From Ctena decussata (taxonomy: Eukaryota; Mollusca; Bivalvia; Lucinida; Lucinidae), in assembly GCA_963989385.1 (NCBI GenBank), contig OZ022498.1, positions 317,501 through 381,500 of the forward strand: a stretch of 64,000 nucleotides of DNA, given 5' to 3'. Each line of letters begins with the position of its first letter. The first letter of the stretch is position 1. Shown in pieces: positions 12,001 through 24,000 of this stretch. Both the position numbers and the translations under genes were made by a program. Below the pieces are notes generated by a model, which searched no databases, was not told the origin of the DNA, and saw nothing but the letters and a program-made list of their open reading frames with translations.

Positions 12001-15000
12001 GTCTGCCTGAAAATCACAAGCTACTTCCTGTAGGTTTCTAGAACTTTTCTTTGATTTTAACCTTGAATACAGTACCTCTTTAAATATCAATACAACTTAT
12101 CTAAGCAAACAGTGCAGATCCTGAGCAGACTGCTTCTTTGAGTTTTACCTCTGTAAATATTAATGAAACTTACCTAAGCAAATAGTGTAGCTCCTGATTA
12201 GACTGCTTCTAAGAAGCTGTCTGATCAGGGTCTATACTTTATTTACCTTTTGCAAATGGGACAAATAGACATGTCCAAATAAGAGATCGGAGAAAAGATT
12301 GAGGTGTCCAAATATTTTGGGTAAATATGAGAATTTGTCAGTTTGGAGTGAGCATTGCTGTTTTCCAGGTACAAATTCACTGTCTGTCTTATATTTCACA
12401 AGCAAGTTCTAGTGTCTGAAATTGATCTTTTGTGAAATGCTTGGCCTTCCGAACTTGTCTGAGTAAAATTTTGGGGGGGAAAACAAACCAAAACAAAACA
12501 ACAACAAAAAAACAGAGCCCAGTTGTTCAAAGCTTTATGAAGTTGTTAGTCAGGGGAATGTTTCAGTGACATTTGTAGAAAACCATTTATAACTAGAAAT
12601 TTGAAGACACCTGGGTTTGTTGTCTGTGTCATCAAGGGGTAGCAACTCTCAGTTTCTGTTTTTACCTCCCCTTTCACCGAGGGTCAGCTCTTAAAGGACA
12701 AAATTTGCTCCTGTAAATTCTTTTCCTTAAAAGTGGACCCCATTTTGGAAGGGCTTCATCTTCCAGGGAAGCAAACAGGAAGTCACAATGTTGTTTCTCT
12801 TTGTAGAAATGGTGGAAAATAGTAGAGGTGTTCCCATTCCCTTTAATCTATCTCAGGGTATAACTCTCTCTAGCATCATACTTTTCTATGATTACAGGAG
12901 ATAGCTGCCATGTTCATGACAGTAGGAATGTGTAACCAGGCTGTGGATGCTTATATAAAGGTAACAGAACTAGCGGGTTGTTACTGAGAGAGGCCATGGT
13001 CGAGAGGCCATGGTTGAATGTTTAGAGCAACTTGGTTATAGTGCAGAAGGTCACAGGTTCTAATCCTGGGTCAGGTCACCTGGCAACTAGAAAACTCTGT
13101 CAACCTGGCAGTAAATAAATAAATGGGTACCTTTTCCAAAGCAGGGAAGGATAAGGCAGCAAAAGGAGAGGGATGGGCTCTATCTTTCATATGCTCTGCC
13201 TAAGATACAGCAGGCTTCTAACCCCCACCGTCATTTGCAGCCACTAGGCTATGGGACACCTTTGCTTTCTTAGCTCACTTTAACGAAAGTTCAGGAAAAG
13301 CTTCTGTTATCACCGTGGCATCAGGGTAAGCTTCCGCTTCATCATCCGTGTCGGCGTCAGTGTCCGAATTGGATGTTTTGTTTAAAGTTTTTTAAAGACC
13401 CATATCTCCTTAACCCAATAATGATACTTTCACTGTAGTTAGATATTGGTCCAAAGTATTACAGAGTGCCACCCCCACTCTGCTCAGTGACCTTGAGGTC
13501 ATGGTCATGGACTTGGAAATTTGGTGTTTTTAGCTTGCCTGTATGAATGTACAGGAAGAGCGATTGCACTACCTGCAGCGGTGGTGTTGGCATAAGAAAA
13601 ATGTAAAAGTTTTACGTTGAAGTTTTTTATGTGATGGGCAAGGCGCTGTCAGGCGAGCTATCCTGTACTGCGAACAGGTCTTGTTTGTCAACATTGGATG
13701 TTTTGGTTAAAGTTTTTTAAAGACCCATATCTCCTTAACCCTTGGATGGATTCCTTTGATGCTTGCGCTGTAGTTAGATTTACAGAGTACCACCCTCACT
13801 CTGCCAAGTGACCTTGAGGTCAAGGTCATGGACTTAGAATTTGTGTTTGGTCTGCATTGGATGTTTTGGTATAAGCTTTTTAAAGACCTATATCTCCTTA
13901 ACCCATGGATGGAGACTTTTGATACTTGCACTGTAGTTAAATATTGGGCCAAAGTTATACTAAATACCACCCCCACCCCACTCAGTGACCTTGAGGTCAA
14001 TTGAGGTCATGGACTTAGAATTTGGAATTTTGTTAAAGTTTTCTAATGGCATACTGTTTCATGATGCTAGGGATGGATTTAGTGTATACTTGAACTGATG
14101 TTCTGGCTCAACTAACAAAATGTAAAATTAAAAAATTGTGTTGTATGAAGTTTTACAGAATTCTTTTATTAGTCAAGTAGATAATACATTTCAGAGTTTT
14201 GAATTAATTACTTTAAAAATACCGGTATGCTATGAAAATTGATTTGATTAAATTTGTGGTACTGTCTGCATAGAGGACAGCCCCCTTGCCAATCACATAA
14301 AAACTTATGACTTTGACTTCAAGGTTACCCAACTGAAGCAGTAGAGCATGATTGTAGTGCCTTGTTCCACTAATGTGTTGCTGTATAGATGGAATATCCT
14401 AATGTGTACCAGTGCAGAGGCTATTGCTTTTCATTACAAACTTTTTTTACAGTGTAACCACATCAAGGCTGCTATAGACTGTTGTGTAGGCTTGAACCAG
14501 TGGAACATGGCTATCGACCTTGCCAAGGCTCACAATGTGAAAGAGATTGACTCGCTTCTGGCCAAGTATGCGCAGCACCTACTGGAGAAGAACAAGATTT
14601 TCAATGCTATAGAGCTGTACAGGAAGGCAGGACACTATCTTGAAGCTGCTAAGCTTCTCTTTAAAGTAATTGTTTGTCACACCTGCATGAATACTCCGGT
14701 TTTACTCAAATTTGTTCTTTCCGTCAACTACCAAGTCTACCCTGTGTGAATATCTGTTTATGTTTTGCCTGTGATTAGCAGCAGAGACACATAGGTATTA
14801 CTTTTACCCCATGTGTATCAGCAGCACAAACATTGTGTCGAGTTTGCAGATTTAGCTCTGTTTTGTGACAATGGGCAGACAAGTTAGACAACATATTACG
14901 CAGAAATCTCGTTTCTTAGTTGAAAGCCATCTACAGAGGGAGTTCTTGGATCCTATCAGGTGAAGTTCTATTAGCCCTGGCATTAACTAAAAGAATTTGG

Positions 15001-18000
15001 CTGAAGGCTGTGTTAGTACCTCTGAAAAACATAGCCTTCAATGGAATTTTCGATATGGCTTGCCATATGACCCATGCCTTCCAAAGGACTCGTCTTTTAC
15101 AAATCTAGTTATTTTCACAATGACTGGTGCTCTTTGGGTCAAAGGCCTGATACAGCTATATAATTAGAATAATTTTAAAATGTGAAAACCACAGAATCAA
15201 ATCAAACAACAAGAGTAAGCAGAAAAGATCTCATTGCTCCACCATCTGAATCCAGGAAGGGAGATTACATTATTTTATTTTTCAGCATTGGTGATGGCCT
15301 AAATTTTTGTTCAGTTTTCTGTTTACTGTTTATTGAAGTTTTTTTGACAATGTACAGAAACCCAAGACACAGTATTTTGTGGAACTCTTGTTATAAATCA
15401 TATTATTTCTGGGCTTTTGCACAAGTAATATGTTTAATAAAAAAATTATAAAATGAAAATTATACAGTGACAGGGTCAAGGTATGTTCAGGAAACAGTGC
15501 CAAGATCAAATTTATAGTATAAGATAATATTCCATTCTATAAATTTGTTTTTAAGATTGCCAATGAACAAGTACAGAAGAAGGAAAAAGCACTTCATATC
15601 AAGAAACTGTTTGTACTCGGAGGTTTGTTGGTGGAACAGTATCATGAACAAATGAAGATGACCTCAAGGTCGAAGGTCAAGGACAAGAGAGGGGCCATGG
15701 TATGTTTGTTGTCATAGAAACATTGCATGTTAGTGAATGCTTATGTTTTCAGAACTCTATACCATATTCCTCCAGTTTAATTAGTGTCGCATAAATTACA
15801 TTTACTGTAGAAAGGCAGGTACAAGCCGCATTTGTGTACAACTTGTACCTTGATTTGGGGAAAAAATGTTTCTGACTGCATCTTTAAAAGCAGATTTCAC
15901 CTAGGTTGGTAAAATATTAGAAAAATTCCAAAACTCTAGTCAAGATTGCAAGCACATCGACAGGTTTTTTGTCTCGCCTGCGAAGCAGAGGCGAGACTTA
16001 GGTATTGCTTTTCCGGTGTCGGCGTCGTCGTCGGCGTCGGCGTAAACTTTTGTCGAGTTTTTGCGTTTAGGTCATTTTCTCAGAAACTATAAGGCCTAGA
16101 GCCATGAAACTTGGTTCATGCATACATCTGGAATAGTAGATCTCAAAGCCATCATCAATATTGAGCCTTGACCTACATTTTACGGTTGACTGACTTCGCA
16201 AGTTTTTGTCGAGTTTTTGCGTTTAGGTCATTTTCTCAGAAACTATAAGACCTAGAGCCATGAAACTTGGTTCATGCATACATCTGGAAGAGTAGATCTG
16301 AAAGCCATCATCAATATTGAGTCTTGACCTACATTTTACGGTTGACTGATTTTGCAAGTTTTTGTCGAGTTTTTGCGTTTAGGTCATTTTCTCAGAAACT
16401 ATAAGGCCTAGAGCCATGAAACATGGTTCATGCATACATCTGGAAGAGTAGATCTCAAAGCCATCATCAATATTGAGTCTTGACCTACATTTTACGGTTG
16501 ACTGACTTTGCAAGTTTTTGTCGAGTTTTTGCGTTTAGGTCATTTTCTCAGAAACTATAAGGGCTAGAGCCATGAAACTAGGTTCATAGGTACGTCTGGA
16601 AGAGTAAATCTCAAAGTCATCATCAATATTGAGTCTTGACCTACATTTTACGGTTGACTGACTTTGCAATTTTTGGTCGCATTTAGGTCTGTTTCTCTGA
16701 AACTATAAGGGCTAGAGCCATGAAACTTGGGTCGTGCATTCATCTAGAAGAGAAGAGCTCAAAGTCATCATCAATATTGAGTCTTGACCTACATTTTATG
16801 GTTGACTGACTTTGCAATTTTTGTCAAGTTTTCACTTTTAGGTCTGTTTCTCAGAAATTATTAGGGCTAGAGCCAAGAAACTTGGTTCATGCATACATCT
16901 TTGCTGATTGAGCTCTGTTTTTGTGACAAACCGCTAGCAGGCGAGACACCGCATTCCGCGGAATTCTTGTTAATCACCTTGGCTCATATCACCCCTGTCT
17001 ATAAATAGCTAACCACAGGTGCCTAGCTAAGACTGGTAGTGGGTGGGGGTAGGAATAATGACAGGTTTCCAAAAAACTTGGCCCATATCAGTGTTTGAGA
17101 TGAGGGTTCTGTAAAAGTCAAAGCACCAAAAAATATAGACAACAAAACAAAACAAAAAAAATGATTTGCCAAGGTCTATTAAGAATTCAAAGGGCAAACG
17201 TATAGATTTAGATGAGGCAGCTCTTGCTTAATGTGGATCTACACTGTTTGCAAATTCAACTTTTTCCATTTTAGTGTTATGTAGCAAGAAAGCTTTTGAT
17301 TTCTTCTGTTAAACTGTAAGATAATGTGACTATGAAACCAACAGAAAACCTTTACACATTAAACCAAAACAAAACAAAAAAAAAAAAAAAAGAGAAAGAC
17401 TCAAAAGATGCTTTTATGCTTTTAACTGCTTACGACTCCTAGCCCAACCGAAAATTATTTATAGGTATATACTTGTGCATGATAAAATATGTGTAATCTG
17501 TGTTGTCTGTTGTCGCTTAAAGATTGTTATTCTATTAATGCTATCAGTCAGGACCTCAGGTAAACTTGTATGGCTTGTACATATATGTATGTTGCTTTTC
17601 TGTCGTTATGTGTAGTATATTGTTTAATGTATGTTGCAGTTTGTCAAGAAAGTTGTACAGTTTTGTGTTGAATAAGGTTTTATGTCACTTTGTCATACGA
17701 GAAAGTGTCACAGTTTTGTGTAGAATATTATTTTATGTGTTACAATTTGTCAAACTAGGAAACGCCCCAGTTAGATTTGTCTCAGTGAAATGCAAGGACA
17801 TATAAACTGTAAAAACTCTAAGAATGCGGACACCCAATATCATTACTGTAATGGTTTAAAAAATGGAACAGTTTTGTTTTGACCAACAGAAGCAGATGAA
17901 AATGGCAAGCAGTGTAGACCCTGAATAGATCTGGCTGTGCACTGTTGCTCAGACCAGTTTGTCTCAATACTTAGAGTTGCTACAGTATTTCAGAGCAAAT

Positions 18001-21000
18001 TTTTACAATATTATTTATTTTTGGAACTTCTTCCTCTCCCACGTCTGAAGCAAGATTTACTACAAAAATAATCTGTATAAATCATGAAGCATCATCATGG
18101 CCATGTGGTTAGTGCTCCAAACTCATTTCATGGAGTCATGGTTTGGAGTTTCACTGGAAGAGAGATTCGTTCTGAGCCAGAACAGGGCTTCATTATACAG
18201 AGCCCTTCATAGTCACCCACTCATCTTTCTGTTGATCTGATTCTTTACTTTTCACACAAGTAGTGAGGTCTCTTTTCATGTAACCAAATCAAATGTTCAG
18301 GAATATATTTGCATATAAGCATTTTTTAATGGAATGTAACTTTTGTGACTTCTTTTTTCGCTTCCCTGGATTGCACTAATGTGTCAAGAAGGAGTCTACT
18401 CGTAAAGGAAAGAATTTCGTCATGCGAGACGCAAATGTTTTTCCTAAAGATTTGAGAATGGACATTTAAATGAAAATGGCAGAGTTGATTATGATCAGTG
18501 TAAGGTCAGTGATGACTTCCCATTTAAATGTTGATGCACAGACAATAATGTCTCAACAACAATGAACAACAGGACATTACAAGGCATCTTAATATGTTGT
18601 TGTTTTAATGCTGCCTGCCCATCAGGTGCTTTGTGGCAGTTTCTAAAATGATATAATAGTTTTAAGATAAGAATAGCAATAAATGGTACAGTTCTATGAC
18701 ATGTGATACCATATTTCTACTCCTCAACGCCCTCTAATAAATGCCCCCTTTTTTCTATAAAAAATGGCCAAAATTCCACCAAGATTCCCTTTAGACCACC
18801 AAAGTTTGTCATTTATTGCTCCAGAATTGTTTTTAAAATGTCATGTTTTAGAACTTGTGAATTGCTACCCCATCCCAGGGATGTTTGTTGATGGAAACTT
18901 GGTATGTTCAAAGGATTTTCAGGGCATATGCAAAAATTAAAGATTGATACAGACCAGATATGATACAGACCAGCCTATATATTTACGCAGTCTCACAAGA
19001 GTCTTTACTATTACCCTGCAGATTTCTCTGTGTATATATACTGTAATTCTTTGGCTTTAAGACCAAGGGTTCCCCTTCCAGAATTACCTGAATATGTTAC
19101 TGAGGGATTATTGTTATGTTTTCTGAATATGTTACTGAGGGATTATTGTTATGTTTTTCTCTGTGAGGTACGTCTAAGGGTCTCAGTCACTTTTAATTCA
19201 GCTATAAGATGAGATTTCTGTTCTGCCACAGTCTCAAAAAATCTAGATCCATCTTATAAAATGGATCTAGCATTTTGCGGTTGTTTTTAGAGGGGTAAAT
19301 CCCAGACTTATATTAACCGAATAAGTATTAAAATGTAAAACTCATCTGAATCAACACTGTCTAATTTGATCTCTGAAGTTGAAGAGACTAAGGCAGTATT
19401 CTTCTTTCCTCGTACCAGTACTGTAAAAAATGCAAGTCTGGGGACAGATAGGTATGAGCAAACTGTGCAGACCCAGATCACCCTGCTCCTGAGGAAGTCT
19501 GATCAAGGTCTTTACTGTTTGCCATTTCAGTGGCATCTTTAGGATGCATCTGCATCTTTTGGATGCATTACTATATTGTAAAACCAACCTGCTACAATTT
19601 TAGGACAATATTATTTTAGTTGTCTCATGTTTTAGAATTTTTATGGTATATTCACTACAGGCCTCCTCAGCTTTGGCGGGTTTTCTAGAAGAGGACTCGC
19701 AGGCCGTGACTGACAGTAAACTGATAGAGAATGCCTGGAGGGGGGCAGAGGCATACCACTTCTATCTCTTGGCCCAGAGGCAGTTACAGGAAGGTGAGTA
19801 ATTATATAGTAGTTTTGTGTTTTATGGCCCTATAAAGAATATCTCACTTACATCAAGCCAATTGTTAACCAGAATGGGGGAAAACCGCAGCTCTGAGGGA
19901 AAAACTAGCTGACATTTTCCTAGCAGAAAATGACTTTCTCACTTGTGCCCAAAGTGAGGATCAAGCCCACACACGTTTTACGCTGGAAAAGAATATATCC
20001 CTTTTAAACCGAGACACCTACCTTTCGTGACCTTTATTTTCAAATCGCCTGCAGAACCACCGGAAATCTCCTGCACATTTTCCTATACACAACACGGTGT
20101 TGTGCTGAGATAAGCGGCCGTGCCACAGTGATGCAAGACCTAATGTTTAAGATTCAGCACTCTAATCCACTAGGCCATGAAGACCCACATTTAAAGAGAT
20201 GAAACAATACACCAAAATTTAGCTGTGATTTGGATTTGACAGTATCCTGGTTCACAGTTAGCTAAGTTAGCTATTTCTTAATTTCAGTTTGGTTCTAGTC
20301 ACTGAGTCTGTGTTTTAAATTTTTTCTTATCGGCTTAATTGGCCAGAAATAAAATTAAAAGCACTACAGATAACTTGTCAGTAGATTGATTGACAAAAGT
20401 TTTGCTTACCATTCAAAATGCACAGGGTAGTAAAAACATTATCCTGTGTTATATATACTTACCGGGCTGTTACCTGTAGAAGGTTAATTGCATATTAAAA
20501 CTGAACTTTATTAATAATATATGTTTACTACCTGAAACTACTATTGAAAAATGTTTGGCAAGAGGTCAGATTGCTGTGAAAACCTCTAAGAGTTTATGGA
20601 AAAGACAGATATTCAGGAAAATCAGTAACTTTTGGTATGAAAAAATAGTTGGAAGTGCAAAACTATATTCAGTGCTGAAGTTCCACTATGTTGACAACTA
20701 CTGTTTGAGGAAATTACACCGATTCGGACTCAGCATTAGGACAGTCTTTGCAAGACAATCTAATGAAGTGTCATAAAATAATAATTTTATGGGAAATTAT
20801 GGAAAATTATCCCCAAAATATTCCTGTTACCCCTTCTTATTTGCAGCACTGGTTACAATTTTTTGTATCGTAAAAATACTAAGTTTGGGACAGACAGGTC
20901 TGCGCTGTCAGTGCAGACCAAGATCAGACTGCTCCTGGCTCTACACTGTTTGCAATACCAGCTGCATGTTTTAGATGCAATAATGCACTGAGACTGTTCT

Positions 21001-24000
21001 AATGAGGGGTTACAACACATGAGAAATAAGCAAAATAATCCCTGAATTATTCTCTAAACCCCATCTTATCTGCTTTGGGCCGTAACTGTTACAAAATATG
21101 AATTGTAATTACAGGCTATGTAGATGTGGCAATGAAGACAGTCTTAAGTCTGCGGGAATATGAAGACGTCCTTGACCCTGCTGATATATACTCCCTGCTT
21201 GGTAAGTACTATATAGATTCGGCTATAAAGTGGTGTTTTACCATCTCTAGAATGACCCCAGATATCTAAATCAGTCAAGAAATTCTCATGTGTTTTCGGG
21301 TTTTCCCTTCTGAAACAATCTCAGAAATTAGATCAATCGTATAAGACATGTAGATTTTTGGGATTGAAGTCCCTGCCTTATGACCAAAGAAATAGAGTAT
21401 CGCATATAAGTTTCTCAATGTACCTCACCCCTCTTTATAACAGCACATTTCTTTACTACATTAGTCTCAATGTCAACAGAATACTTCATTGTCTCAGTAT
21501 ATCTCACCCCTCATTATAACAGCACAATTCTTTACGACATTAGTCTCACCATCAACAGAATACTTCATTGTCTCCCTTGTAATTAACAGAAGAAGGACAC
21601 AGGTATTATTCCCCCTGTGTCAGTGTCAGTGGCATAAACTTTGTGTCAAGTTTTCTGGTTTAGCTCTGTTTAGCCCAGACAGACGAGACACAGCATTCAG
21701 TAGAATTCTTGTAGTTCTATATATATTCCTTATAACAGCAAGTTCTGTATTACAGCAAAATTGGAAAGTGCTGCTACCATTTTCTTCTTTTGCTTTATTT
21801 GTCAGTGAAGGTCAACTCTTAAAGGAAAGATTTGCTAGAGGCAAATTCTTTCTCTTAAGAGTAGACCCCATTTTAGCTCGCCTGAACTAAGTTCAGGAAG
21901 AGCTGTTGCACTACCCTGTCATCGGCGCTGGCTGTGGCGTCCTACAGGCATCCTCAGCTTTATGGTATATTTACTACAGGCATCCTCAATAATCTAGATC
22001 ATTGATCTAAATTTTGGGGATTGTCTTGGAAGGGAAAAACTCCTTCCCATAACTGAGTGAATAGGCTATGCTTATCTGTTCCTGAAGTAAGTTAGTAGAG
22101 ATAATCTAATTTATATTTTCAGCACTGGCCTCAAGTGCAAACAGAGCTTTTGGAACATGTTCAAATGCCTTCATTAAACTGGAGACATTAGACAGCATCT
22201 CAGCTGAGCAGAGACAACAGTATGAAGAACTGGCTTTAGAAATATTTACCAAGTAAGTGGAAATCTTATTCTCTCATTCTCATATCCAAGATAGGCTTAC
22301 GGCTCATACAAAAATTCTTGTTTTCAGAACTGATCAACACACTGGGACACTCAAAATTTACTTCAGATCACTGGTTAAAAAGTTAGAATTTGGCTATCTT
22401 GTAGCTTAATTCAGTTTGATAAGTTTGCTATAACCTGGGAGAAATTTAACCCATCTGAGCCAGTCCATGTCAGATAGGGAAATCTCAGTCAGAATTTCAA
22501 CCAGGGCCTTGGCAAGCCTCATCTTTGGTTGAAATTCTATCCCTTTGGGAGAGGCTTCGCGAAGTCCCTGGTTAAAATTCCAACCCTGACGGTGAGATTT
22601 CCTTCTTCTATATGGACAATTATGATGGATCAGTAGATTTGCAGTCATAAAAATGTGTTTTACTCAATATATTTCATACAAAATATATGTTGTGGGTGAA
22701 GAATTTGTATTAGAAATATTCACCAATTAGAGTTGTTTCTAAGCCCGAATTTTGTTAGAGAAACAATTCGGGGACTGTCTTGCCAGGTAGCTTGTTTACC
22801 TTTTACTCAATTTGCCATAAGTATGAATTCCATTGTTGACTCATGGCTGATCAAATTCTTCAAGCCAGTAGACCAGGGAATACGCACCAAGTGTGCCTTT
22901 AGCTGGAAAAAGTCGTATCAGGGTTACTTTTTGGTGATTTCAGTCACTAAATGTTGGCGGTGGCATCTGTCTTATCAAATGGAAAACTATACATGCACCC
23001 AAAAACAGGTACAGCACATGCTGGGGTAATGAGCCTGATATGATTTGGTACTCAGGGACTGTAGCCTCATTCAAACCAAGCATGACTGGAAAACAACTTT
23101 GTCTTCATATATATAGCTATCTTCTTAGCCTGATGGTCTTATTGTCTTCATTTATCAACACAACACATGAAGCAGGACAGCATTAGGATCATATTGGTGA
23201 AAGAATACATTTTCAAGGGAAGCAACTCTTCAATTTTCAATTTTGCTTACTCCAGTTGGGGGCCAACTCTTAATGGAAAGAATTTGCTACTCAACACCTG
23301 GAGGAAAGAATTTGCTCTGAAAGATTAAAACACTGACCCCATATGAGTTGGGGCTGGTTTTTAAGCCACTGCTAAATCTTGAAAGGTGTTTCCCTTAGAA
23401 AAAAAGATGGTAAAAGAGGGAAATGTGTCCAGTCACCTTAAGCTGAATAGTTTAAAATCATAGTGCTGATAATCTGAATAATTTCTTGCAGGACCCTGTA
23501 ATGGTAAAGCTTTATTGGTGACACTCGGAAATATTTATGCCCTGCTTCAGAAGTTTTTTGTTTGTATTGTTTTTATGCTTAGATGATGATGTACAGTAAT
23601 TGTTAAACCCTTAAAGCACCAAAACAGCAGATGACAAAATTAACGTCTGCAAAATTTAAAAAAAGATGTTTTATCCAAGCTGCATCATACTAAGAAATCA
23701 AGACTAGAGGGCAAACAATGTAGATCCAGATGAGGCGGCTCAATTAAGCACCTCAACTGGATCTATGCTGTTTGCAAATTCAACCATTTTATGTTTCTGG
23801 TGGTTTAAGGGTTAAGGTTAACCTAATATTTTCTTCTGTTTTAATTAGACACAGTCCTAAGGACAGTAGATCTACAAAAGTAGAGTGTACAAGTTGTTCT
23901 GCAACTATACCAGATTGGTAAGTATACAAGAAAATTAACAGACTTCCTGTCAGGATCCAGTTATTCAAAGCAATGCTAACTTAACAAAGCTATAGGTGAA

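Noticed and set aside
14348..14749. 133-codon ORF as a stand-alone gene
   Set aside because: Only 14453-14665 matches WDR35; the flanks are intron read-through past a clear acceptor and donor.
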